Below are positions 1 through 6,412 of a stretch of 7,371 bases of DNA, one piece after another. The translations under genes and the position numbers were made by a program. Position 1 is the first letter of the stretch, and each line of letters starts with the position of its first letter. Origin of the DNA: Chitinophagaceae bacterium (GTDB taxonomy: Bacteria; Bacteroidota; Bacteroidia; Chitinophagales; Chitinophagaceae); NCBI GenBank assembly GCA_026785745.1, contig JAJAZO010000196.1:1-7371 (forward strand), in the 5' to 3' direction. The notes under the pieces are model-generated. The model had not been told where the DNA came from, did no database searches, and was given only the letters and a program-made list of their open reading frames with translations.

Positions 1-1499
1 ATACCGCCCTGCTCCAGCCAGGTAATCCGGGAAGGAGAAAAAGAAGGATTGCTGCTGATATTAAAGCCACCATAACCATACAAGATGGTTGGGTTTTTAC
101 CATTCAGTTGTGTCCCTTTTTTATAGGTAATAAACATAGGCACCTTCACACTGTCTTTACCCGGATAGAAAACCTGTTCGGTTACAAAATCTTCCGGGTT
201 AAATTTTACTTCCGGTTTTCTGAATACGGTGCTTTTGCCGGTAGCAACATCATAGCGGTAAATAGTTGGCGGAAAAGTAATGGAAGTAAAAGTGTAAAAA
301 ACAAATTTATCATCTTTATCACCACCAAAACCACCGGCACTTCCCAATGCAGGAAGCTTTACTTCTCTTTCTAACTTACCTGTATAGTTATATACATACA
401 CACGGCTGGTTACATCTTTCAGGTAAGTAATAAATAATTTTCCCCCGGCGGCAGAGATGCCGGAAATATTTTCGGGCTTTTCAGCAATGATTGTTTTCCA
501 GTTTTCCTTCGATGGGTTTTTAGGATCCAGCAATATTATTTTTTGATTCAATGCGCCGTCATTGGTTGACATAATAAAACGATCACCCGCTACATCAATA
601 AAGCTATAATCATAATCGCCTGCTTCTTTCACAATTGGTTTAAATGTTTTATCAGCCGACTTGCTGTCATAATACCATAGTGCATTACCATCTTTTGCTT
701 TTCCTCTATCAGAAATATTCAGGAATACATACCGTTCGCTTTCATCGGTAAACACACTATGAAAACGCTGACCATTCGCCGGATCTTCATATACCAGCAC
801 ATCTTTATCCTGCGGTGTTCCTGCTTTATGAAAATAAACCTGGTGATTTTCATTTTTAGTTGACAACTCCGTTCCATTTACAGGAGATGGATAACGGCTG
901 TAAAAAAATCCGTCACCTTGCCAGGATGCACCAGATACTTTTACCCATGCAATAGAATCGGGTAAGTATTTCAGTGTTTTCATATCCATTACAAAAAAAG
1001 TACGCCAATCGCTTCCTCCTTGTGTTTTTCCTACTACTGCATAGCGTCCGTCTTTGGATAGCGAGAAAGCACCCAAGCCAGTAGTTCCATCGGTAGAAAA
1101 TTTATTGGGATCAATTACCAGTTCCGTTTTACCAGTCAATCCTTTCTGGCGGTAAAGTACACTCTGATTTTGTAACCCATTATTTTTTGAAAAGTAAAAA
1201 TATTCATGGCTGCGGGAGGGTGATGAATACTTGGGATAGTTATTAATCTCTTCCAACCGCTTAAGCCATTGTACCCGGTATTGTATCTTATCCAAATAGG
1301 CGAAGGTTACTTTGTTTTGTTCTGTTACCCACTGCTTTGTTTCATCGCTTTTATCATCTTCGAGCCAGCGGTAAGGATCGGCTACTTTAGTGCCATGATA
1401 ATTATCAGTTACATCACCCTTTTTTGTTTCGGGGTATTGTAATTGAGCAATAAGAACGACTGGCGCCAATAAAAAGACAAGAGAAAATATCCTTTTCAT
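1..1499 (-). CDS. Prolyl oligopeptidase family serine peptidase (S9A), exported; partial, C-terminus beyond window
   Basis: This frame stays open from an ATG at 1499 to the window edge (499 codons), so the 3' part of the gene is missing. Residues 1-18 look like a signal peptide (MKRIFSLVFLLAPVVLIA, then Q), implying a periplasmic enzyme. Residues from about 22 read YPETKKGDVTDNYHG, followed by VADPYRWLEDD, the typical start of prolyl oligopeptidases. A long region without membrane segments follows and fits the seven-bladed propeller domain that gates access to the active site. Near the edge, LYGYGGFNIS (from residue 473) is the conserved start of the alpha/beta-hydrolase domain. Family members are about 700 residues and cut short peptides after proline; the catalytic Ser, Asp and His all lie in the missing part, so activity cannot be judged here. 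The upstream neighbour is an exported protein of unknown function on the same strand, 52 bases away. No frameshift is seen. The family call is secure; the exact substrate is unknown. Confidence 0.93.
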   Translation of the reverse strand, partial: MKRIFSLVFLLAPVVLIAQLQYPETKKGDVTDNYHGTKVADPYRWLEDDKSDETKQWVTEQNKVTFAYLDKIQYRVQWLKRLEEINNYPKYSSPSRSHEYFYFSKNNGLQNQSVLYRQKGLTGKTELVIDPNKFSTDGTTGLGAFSLSKDGRYAVVGKTQGGSDWRTFFVMDMKTLKYLPDSIAWVKVSGASWQGDGFFYSRYPSPVNGTELSTKNENHQVYFHKAGTPQDKDVLVYEDPANGQRFHSVFTDESERYVFLNISDRGKAKDGNALWYYDSKSADKTFKPIVKEAGDYDYSFIDVAGDRFIMSTNDGALNQKIILLDPKNPSKENWKTIIAEKPENISGISAAGGKLFITYLKDVTSRVYVYNYTGKLEREVKLPALGSAGGFGGDKDDKFVFYTFTSITFPPTIYRYDVATGKSTVFRKPEVKFNPEDFVTEQVFYPGKDSVKVPMFITYKKGTQLNGKNPTILYGYGGFNISSNPSFSPSRITWLEQGG

Positions 1500-1518
1500 G
1501 TGTTTATTTTTATACTTC

Positions 1519-1526
1519 TAAAGATA
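1519..1526 (-). promoter_or_regulatory. Possible Bacteroidota -7 box ahead of the prolyl oligopeptidase gene
   Basis: On the minus strand the bases read TATCTTTA, one mismatch from the Bacteroidota -7 consensus TAnnTTTG, and the site sits about 20 bases before the ATG at 1499. No convincing -33 TTTG element is present at the expected distance, and the gene could instead be co-transcribed with the gene ending at 1552. The match is weak. Confidence 0.25.
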
Positions 1527-1551
1527 AAGGAAGTGGCAGCATGAATAAAAC

Positions 1552-2331
1552 CTACTTTACAGGAGGCTTTATGGGTGGATAAGTGAGGCCCTGTTCCTTA
1601 ATAACTGTCGGAGCCCCTTCGGAAAGCCAGGTGGCAAATACTTCAGAAATTTTCCAGTCCCTGCCTGCATAGAGCCGGGGACGGGCAATTACATAGTCTA
1701 AAAACTTTATTACATCGGCTGATTTGCATTCTGCCATTACATGCAATGTTTTTTTCCCTTTATAATCACCGCTATTGATTGGCTTGTCAACAGAAGGATC
1801 GTTTTCGATAAAATATTTTCCGGTAAATCCCACATCCGCTGCCATTGAGTCAACCACTTTTTTTTCATCTGCCTCCGTCCAATAACTAAAAACACTGTAC
1901 CTGTCAAAAAGAGGTTCTTCATACACATTTTGTAACCTGATAAAATGGGAAGCCAATTGAGGAATCTGACCAAAGTAAATATTTGTTTTATCCATTAATG
2001 TATACAGCAGGTCACCTTTCTTCAATTCCTTTCCACTGGTATTATGACCAATTGCAAAATAATAGTAATCACCTTTTATAAGTTGACACCTGCCATAACC
2101 TTTCTCAACGGCTTCCTCTTTTGATTTATCATACACTCCCCGTATCAATCCCAATTGTTTTTCTTTTAAGGAATAAGCATCAGGCATTTGTATCTGCACC
2201 AGGTTGGTGCTGTCATTCAACTTCACCATATAATCAGTAATGGGGAAAGCCCTGAGCCATTTAGAGCTATCGGACTGGGCAAAAGATGTAGCTGAGAAAA
2301 AGATAACAGTCAGAAAAAATAATACCCGCAT
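1552..2331 (-). CDS. Exported protein of unknown function (259 aa)
   Basis: I do not recognise this family. Residues 1-18 form a signal peptide (MRVLFFLTVIFFSATSFA, then Q19), so the mature protein of about 241 residues is probably periplasmic or secreted. There is no lipobox cysteine and no further hydrophobic segment. The mature part is mixed in charge and rich in Tyr, Asp and Lys, with two cysteines (C82 and C202) and a short proline-rich tail (PPIKPPVK). A central stretch around residues 85-125 (GDYYYFAIGHN, KKGDLLYTL) looks like beta-strand structure, and residues 195-220 (TLHVMAECKSADVIKFLDYV) like a mixed strand and helix. The ATG at 2331 puts the signal peptide at the N-terminus, which supports this start. 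The prolyl oligopeptidase gene follows 52 bases downstream, so the two may be co-transcribed. The gene diverges from pfkA. Coding is well supported by the uninterrupted frame and signal peptide; function is not. Confidence 0.85.
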   Translation of the reverse strand: MRVLFFLTVIFFSATSFAQSDSSKWLRAFPITDYMVKLNDSTNLVQIQMPDAYSLKEKQLGLIRGVYDKSKEEAVEKGYGRCQLIKGDYYYFAIGHNTSGKELKKGDLLYTLMDKTNIYFGQIPQLASHFIRLQNVYEEPLFDRYSVFSYWTEADEKKVVDSMAADVGFTGKYFIENDPSVDKPINSGDYKGKKTLHVMAECKSADVIKFLDYVIARPRLYAGRDWKISEVFATWLSEGAPTVIKEQGLTYPPIKPPVK

Positions 2332-2488
2332 AACATTTATTTATAACACAACATAATTCAGTTGCTTGACTGTTTATATCAGTGTAATTGGGTATTACTG
2401 TTAAGAAAAATTGAAACCCTGTGTCGTACATTGCACTATTATCGAAAACCGGGATAGTATATTCATATGAAAACCAAACAGGCGTTAG

Positions 2489-2505
2489 TGTGTAAAAAGT
2501 ACACA
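2489..2505. promoter_or_regulatory. Operator-like 17-base dyad upstream of pfkA
   Basis: The bases form a perfect inverted repeat, TGTGTA-AAAAG-TACACA, with 6-base arms and a 5-base spacer. It lies 15 bases upstream of the -7 box at 2521-2528 and so covers the region where sigma would contact the -33 element of the pfkA promoter. Size and symmetry suit a dimeric helix-turn-helix regulator. It could also be chance or a small RNA hairpin. The regulator is unknown. Confidence 0.35.
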
Positions 2506-2520
2506 ATCAAAACAAATACT

Positions 2521-2528
2521 TATTTTTG
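2521..2528 (+). promoter_or_regulatory. Bacteroidota-type -7 promoter element for pfkA
   Basis: TATTTTTG matches the Bacteroidota -7 consensus TAnnTTTG at every fixed position and ends 18 bases before the pfkA ATG, which would give a 5' leader of only about 10-14 bases. No clear -33 TTTG is present; that zone is occupied by the dyad at 2489-2505. No Shine-Dalgarno sequence lies ahead of the start codon, as is usual in this phylum. Confidence 0.55.
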
Positions 2529-2546
2529 ACCTGCATAATAGAATAA

Positions 2547-3530
2547 ATGGAAAAGAAAGTAACAAGAATCGGGGTTCTAACATCAGGAGGCGACTCTCCG
2601 GGTATGAATGCAGCTATCAGGGCCGTGGTTCGTACCGGCAATTATCATGGGCTTGAAGTATTCGGAATTATGCGGGGTTACCAGGGGCTTATTGAAGATG
2701 ATATTAATAGAATGGATTCCCGTTCAGTAGCAAATATTATACAACGGGGTGGTACTATTCTTAAAACTGCCCGTTGTAAAGAATTCTTTGAATACGAAGG
2801 TCGAAAAAAAGCTTACGACAATCTTAAGAGAAGAGGGATTGATGGCCTTATTATTATTGGCGGTGATGGCTCTTTCAGGGGAGCGGTTAAATTTAGCCAG
2901 GAATTTGATATTCCTTGTATTGGCATAGCAGGAACGATTGATAAAGACATTATCGGAACTGATTTTACTATTGGGTTTGATATAGCTGTAAATACGGCAG
3001 TAGAAGCTATTGACAAAATCAGGGATACGATGGATGCCCACGACCGGATTTTTATTATTGAAGTAATGGGAAGAGATGCCGGTTATATTGCGCTGCATAG
3101 CGGTATTGCTACCGGAGCTGAAAATATCCTGATTCCCGAAAGGAAAACTGATATGGATGATATGATTGCTTCGCTGCTGGAAAAAGAACGACGTAAAAAA
3201 TTAGTGAACCTGATCGTTGTAGCAGAAGGAGATGGCTTTGGTGGTGCCAACGAGGTGCAAAAAATATTGAGAGAAAAACTTCCCAAAGCAGAAATCAGGG
3301 TTTGCATTTTAGGACATATTCAAAGAGGCGGATCGCCAAGTTGTATTGACAGGCTGATAGCCAGCCGGATGGGCTATCATGCTGTTGAATCGTTAAAAGA
3401 AGGAAGGTTCAACGTATTTGTAGGAATAATGAATAATAAGATGCACTACATACCTTTAGAAAATGCCGTAAAAAATAAAGGCTGGATAAGTGAGGAATGG
3501 ATGAAGATTGTTAAGATATTGGCATCATAA
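2547..3530 (+). CDS. pfkA: ATP-dependent 6-phosphofructokinase
   Basis: This is the cytoplasmic enzyme that phosphorylates fructose 6-phosphate to fructose 1,6-bisphosphate, the committed step of glycolysis. The 327 residues match the usual bacterial PfkA length of about 320. Visible motifs in order: the ATP loop LTSGGDSPGMNAAIR (11-25), TARC (74-77), GGDGS (105-109), the catalytic loop GTIDKD (129-134) with the expected catalytic Asp132, the sugar-phosphate residues MGR (174-176), E227 and R251, and HIQRGGSP (257-264). Gly108 and Gly129 stand where PPi-dependent enzymes carry Asp and Lys, so ATP is the expected donor. The usual Asn of the TIDND loop is Lys133 here, while both flanking Asp residues remain. 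Arg25 and Arg29 sit at positions that bind the allosteric effector in the E. coli enzyme. A -7 promoter box lies close upstream, and pyk follows 114 bases downstream with no terminator evident between them. Confidence 0.97.
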   Translation: MEKKVTRIGVLTSGGDSPGMNAAIRAVVRTGNYHGLEVFGIMRGYQGLIEDDINRMDSRSVANIIQRGGTILKTARCKEFFEYEGRKKAYDNLKRRGIDGLIIIGGDGSFRGAVKFSQEFDIPCIGIAGTIDKDIIGTDFTIGFDIAVNTAVEAIDKIRDTMDAHDRIFIIEVMGRDAGYIALHSGIATGAENILIPERKTDMDDMIASLLEKERRKKLVNLIVVAEGDGFGGANEVQKILREKLPKAEIRVCILGHIQRGGSPSCIDRLIASRMGYHAVESLKEGRFNVFVGIMNNKMHYIPLENAVKNKGWISEEWMKIVKILAS

Positions 3531-3538
3531 AGCAAGTT

Positions 3539-3643
3539 GCTGGTTGTTTATTACTGATCGCCGAAAGAAGAAAATTTCCGATAAGCAGTTTAAACCCGGC
3601 ATAAAAACGACCTGAAACAAGAAACTACTAACAAGTAACCAGC
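3539..3643. repeat. Imperfect inverted repeat framing the pfkA-pyk intergenic region
   Basis: GCTGGTTGTTTATTACT at 3539-3555 and ACTAACAAGTAACCAGC at 3627-3643 are inverted copies matching at 13 of 17 positions, including a perfect 7-base end (GCTGGTT/AACCAGC). They sit 8 bases after the pfkA stop and 1 base before the pyk ATG, so they frame almost the whole spacer. The pair could be a chance match, a remnant of a small palindromic element, or a long-range leader structure near the pyk start. No U-tract is present, so it is not a terminator. Confidence 0.3.
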
Positions 3644-3644
3644 T

Positions 3645-5135
3645 ATGGCAAAACACTCACAGAAGTATTATCATAAATCAATGAACCGGGAAGCCGGTCT
3701 TGCTCACAAAAATCATCGTACTAAAATTGTTGCTACTGTTGGCCCTGCCTGCGACACTTACGATAAATTACTGGAGTTGGTGAAGGCCGGTGTAAACGTA
3801 TTCCGTCTTAATTTTTCTCATGGTTCGCATGAAGACAAAACGAAAATCATTGAACATATCCGTAAGATCAATAAAACAGAGCCTTTTAATATTGCCATAC
3901 TTGGCGACCTGCAGGGGCCAAAACTACGGGTTGGCGAAATAGAAGGTGGCCAAATGGAAATAAACCTAGGTGATATACTAACCTTCACCAATGACAAAGT
4001 GATCGGCAATAAGGAAAGGATTTATGTATCCTATCCTGACCTGCACACAGATGTAAAAATTGGAAACACCATCCTCATTAACGATGGAAAGCTGGAAGTG
4101 AAAGTAAAAAAAGTTCTCAAGAACAATGATGTACAGGTAGAAGTAACCATGGGTGGAATTCTTTCTTCCAAAAAAGGAATCAACCTGCCGGATACAAAAA
4201 TTTCTTTACCAGCATTAACGGTAAAAGATCTTGAGGATCTGGAATACATCATAGAACAAAAATTGGATTGGGTAGCCCTTTCCTTTGTACGCAGTGTAAA
4301 AGACCTTTCTATACTCCGTTTTAAACTGGATGAGAAAAAAAGTAAGACAAAGATAATTTCAAAAATAGAAAAGCCAGAGGCTTTAGAAAACCTGCGGGAT
4401 ATTATTGTAGAATCCGATGCGGTAATGATTGCCCGTGGAGACCTGGGTGTAGAACTGCCGGTGGAAAAAATTCCGCTACTGCAAAAACAAATCATCCGTA
4501 TGTGCCTGCACCGTGCCAAGCCTGTGATAGTAGCTACACAGATGATGGAGAGTATGATTGAGTTCAACAAACCAAATCGAAGCGAAATAACGGATGTAGC
4601 CAATGCTGTAATTGAAGGTGCTGATGCAGTAATGCTGAGTGCTGAAACTGCCACTGGCGCACATCCCACATTAGTTGTGGAAACGATGCGTAAGATAATT
4701 ATTGAGGTCGAAAAATCGGGCTATCATTACAACCGGGAAGACGAATTGATACCACAACCCCATTCTCCTTCTTTTTTAAGTGATGCCATTTGCTATAATG
4801 CCTGCAAACTGGCAAAAGATGTGAATGCAGATGCCCTCATCGGAATGACAGAATCAGGTTATACCGGATTTGTGCTGAGCAGTTATCGCCCTAAGGCACC
4901 TCTTTATATTTTTACCAAAGAAAGATCATTGGTAAATCAGCTAACGTTAAGCTGGGGGGTCAGGGCTTTTTATTATGACGAGGAAGAAAGCCTCGATGAT
5001 ATCATCTTTGACCAGATTGATATTTTAAAAGAAAGAAAATTTTTAAAAACAGGTGATATTGTAATTAATACCGGGAGCACACCGGTAGTCTTACATTTAC
5101 CAACAAATGTTTTAAAAATTACAACTGTAGAATAA
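3645..5135 (+). CDS. pyk: Pyruvate kinase
   Basis: This cytoplasmic enzyme transfers phosphate from phosphoenolpyruvate to ADP, the last ATP-forming step of glycolysis. The 496 residues fit the family length. Motifs in order: RTKIVATVGPA (25-35), FRLNFSHG (53-60) with substrate and cation-site residues Arg54, Asn56 and Ser58, GDLQGPKLRV (87-96), the start and end of the lid (B) domain at about 93-190, SFVRS (213-217), SKIEKPEA (239-246) with catalytic Lys240 and metal-binding Glu242, ARGDLG (263-268) with metal-binding Asp266, ATQMMESM (297-304) with Thr298, and SAETATGAHP (332-341). The C-terminal allosteric domain is present from about 375 to the end; no PEP-utiliser domain is fused. Lys93 replaces the Glu of K+-dependent enzymes, suggesting activity without potassium. 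A start at Met13 (3681) is also possible, because the conserved core begins only near residue 25. It follows pfkA on the same strand. Confidence 0.97.
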   Translation: MAKHSQKYYHKSMNREAGLAHKNHRTKIVATVGPACDTYDKLLELVKAGVNVFRLNFSHGSHEDKTKIIEHIRKINKTEPFNIAILGDLQGPKLRVGEIEGGQMEINLGDILTFTNDKVIGNKERIYVSYPDLHTDVKIGNTILINDGKLEVKVKKVLKNNDVQVEVTMGGILSSKKGINLPDTKISLPALTVKDLEDLEYIIEQKLDWVALSFVRSVKDLSILRFKLDEKKSKTKIISKIEKPEALENLRDIIVESDAVMIARGDLGVELPVEKIPLLQKQIIRMCLHRAKPVIVATQMMESMIEFNKPNRSEITDVANAVIEGADAVMLSAETATGAHPTLVVETMRKIIIEVEKSGYHYNREDELIPQPHSPSFLSDAICYNACKLAKDVNADALIGMTESGYTGFVLSSYRPKAPLYIFTKERSLVNQLTLSWGVRAFYYDEEESLDDIIFDQIDILKERKFLKTGDIVINTGSTPVVLHLPTNVLKITTVE

Positions 5136-5160
5136 GGTGTGTAAATCAAATGGCTCATAG

Positions 5161-5189
5161 AAATAAAAAAGACAGGGATAACCTGTCTT
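5161..5189 (-). terminator. Intrinsic terminator of the DUF1080-cytochrome c cluster
   Basis: An 8-base perfect stem (AAGACAGG at 5169-5176 paired with CCTGTCTT at 5182-5189, loop GATAA) is followed on the minus strand by TTTTATTT, extending the stem's TT into a six-T run. It lies 22 bases after the stop of the minus-strand gene at 5211, as expected for a rho-independent terminator. On the plus strand the hairpin is followed by A-rich rather than T-rich sequence, so it should work poorly for pyk, which ends at 5135. Confidence 0.82.
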
Positions 5190-5210
5190 AAAAAATATAT
5201 TCAATAAGCC

Positions 5211-5987
5211 TTACATTTTCTTAATCATGATATTTCTGTACGATACAAGATTATCATGGTCTTGCAGACAGATTCTTCCTTTTTTATACGTGCCGAAGCC
5301 AGGCCATTGATTAAATTTACTGGCCGCTACCATTTTCTTCCAGTTATCATCCCACATGGTGGTTGAAACGACATTTTTGCCATTAAGATAAAGTTCCAGT
5401 TTAGCATTAACACATTTTACTTCTGCCAGATTCCACTCTCCAGCAGGTTTTACCGTTTCTTCGACACTGGAGATTAAATCATATAAATCTCCGGCACGGT
5501 GTTTTATAATCTTTGCATCAGGGTGGCCATTATTATCCAGCACCTGCATTTCAGGTGCTGTTTCATACGGTTTCTTATACATTGCGGTATCCTCATTTAC
5601 ATAGAACATTATACCACTGTTCCCATTCTCCGAAATTTTCCATTCCAGCTTCAGGTGAAAATTCTCATACTCCTCATCAGTTACAATATCGCCACCGCCT
5701 ACAATTTTGCCATCTTTTTTATTAGCAGTATCAAGATAAATTGCACCATCGGTAATTTTCCATGCTTCGCCTATAGCCTCACCCCCATATTTACGCCATC
5801 CTTTAGTTGACTGTCCATCAAAAAGTAATTGCCAGCCGTCTGATTTCTGTTCTTCAGTTAATGAATTTAAAGACATTATTGTTTTTGATTTAGTTGTGTC
5901 TTCACCTCCGGATTTAGCCGATGAAGATTTGTTATTACAACTGCTGACAGCTGAAGCTATTACCACAACGGTAAATATTTTAATCAT
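5211..5987 (-). CDS. DUF1080 / 3-keto-disaccharide hydrolase family lipoprotein
   Basis: The 258-residue protein starts with a lipoprotein signal (MIKIFTVVVIASAVSS, then Cys17), so it is probably lipid-anchored in the periplasm or outer membrane. The residues just after Cys17 (NNKSSS) lack the acidic cluster typical of Bacteroidota surface export. After a linker the DUF1080 fold, a concanavalin-like jelly roll, runs from about 50 to 258: GWQLLFDG (51-58), KGW (62-64), LEWKIS (114-119), GNSGI (122-126), EMQVLDNNGHPD (146-157), AGDLYDL (165-171), LYLNGK (199-204) and ICLQDHDN (239-246). Pfam names this family after hydrolysis of 3-keto-disaccharides; many members have no tested substrate. The ATG at 5987 is preferred over one at 6083, which would bury the signal peptide and overlap the cytochrome gene. 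Only 5 bases separate it from that gene, so co-transcription is likely. A terminator follows. Confidence 0.92.
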   Translation of the reverse strand: MIKIFTVVVIASAVSSCNNKSSSAKSGGEDTTKSKTIMSLNSLTEEQKSDGWQLLFDGQSTKGWRKYGGEAIGEAWKITDGAIYLDTANKKDGKIVGGGDIVTDEEYENFHLKLEWKISENGNSGIMFYVNEDTAMYKKPYETAPEMQVLDNNGHPDAKIIKHRAGDLYDLISSVEETVKPAGEWNLAEVKCVNAKLELYLNGKNVVSTTMWDDNWKKMVAASKFNQWPGFGTYKKGRICLQDHDNLVSYRNIMIKKM

Positions 5988-5992
5988 TGGGC

Positions 5993-6370
5993 TTATTTTT
6001 TGAGTAATAGAATATATTTTGCCATTGCCTCGGCATCTTCTTGTGAAAGAGCAGCATGAGGTGTCATAAGCGTTTCGCCCCATACACCATTGCCACCCTT
6101 AATGATCTTGCCAGCCAAGTATTTAATAGCTGTATCAGCCCCTGCATACTTATTCGCAATATCCCGATAGCTGGGTCCGGTCAGCATTTCATCTATTTTA
6201 TGACAGGTAAGACAATCGCTTGAGGCAACCAGTGCCAGTCCTTTTTCATAATCAGGATTTGCAGAATTGTCTGCCACTGTTTCCTTTTTGTCGCCATCGG
6301 CCTTCTTATCTTTTCCACCGCAGGACACAAGTGCTGCTACTACCAACATTGATAAAACAATTTTTTTCAT
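5993..6370 (-). CDS. Monohaem class I cytochrome c, lipoprotein
   Basis: This small electron-transfer protein (125 residues) has a lipoprotein signal (MKKIVLSMLVVAALVS, then Cys17), a charged Lys/Asp linker (18-38) and one class I cytochrome c domain (about 39-125). The haem site is CLTCH: Cys53 and Cys56 attach haem and His57 is the proximal ligand. Met102 in LMTPH is the likely distal ligand, and EAMAKYILLL (114-123) is the C-terminal helix typical of c551/c552-like proteins. It should be anchored on the periplasmic side of a membrane. The start at 6370 places the MKK signal first; an ATG at 6400 would only add 10 poorly fitting residues. It lies 42 bases after the sugar isomerase gene and 5 bases before the DUF1080 gene, suggesting that it accepts electrons from a sugar dehydrogenase in the same pathway. 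That role is inference; it could also serve general respiration. Confidence 0.92.
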   Translation of the reverse strand: MKKIVLSMLVVAALVSCGGKDKKADGDKKETVADNSANPDYEKGLALVASSDCLTCHKIDEMLTGPSYRDIANKYAGADTAIKYLAGKIIKGGNGVWGETLMTPHAALSQEDAEAMAKYILLLKK

Positions 6371-6389
6371 GTGTATGATTTTTATGTGT

Positions 6390-6397
6390 GAAATATA
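6390..6397 (-). promoter_or_regulatory. Possible -7 box ahead of the cytochrome c gene
   Basis: On the minus strand the bases read TATATTTC, one mismatch from TAnnTTTG, about 20 bases upstream of the ATG at 6370. It lies in the 42-base gap after the isomerase gene and could provide an internal promoter. The gap is very AT-rich, so a chance match is likely and no -33 element is evident. Confidence 0.25.
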
Positions 6398-6412
6398 CAA
6401 CTAAAAAAATAT

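Noticed and set aside
108..374. Plus-strand open frame of 88 codons
   Set aside because: It lies inside the well-supported minus-strand prolyl oligopeptidase frame and shows no domain, signal or start context of its own.
2267..2506. Minus-strand open frame of 79 codons across the divergent intergenic region
   Set aside because: It overlaps the start of the exported-protein gene in another frame and spans the pfkA regulatory region; the composition does not look protein-like.
2547..3530. PPi-dependent phosphofructokinase
   Set aside because: The discriminating positions are Gly108 (GGDGS) and Gly129 (GTID), as in ATP-dependent enzymes; PPi enzymes carry Asp and Lys there.
4031..4669. Long minus-strand open frame (212 codons) inside pyk
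   Set aside because: It is antisense to highly conserved pyruvate kinase motifs. The Ser/Arg/Ile-rich translation is what the reverse strand of such a gene gives by chance.
5988..6083. Longer start for the DUF1080 gene at 6083
   Set aside because: It would place 32 non-hydrophobic residues ahead of an obvious lipoprotein signal and overlap the cytochrome c coding region in another frame.
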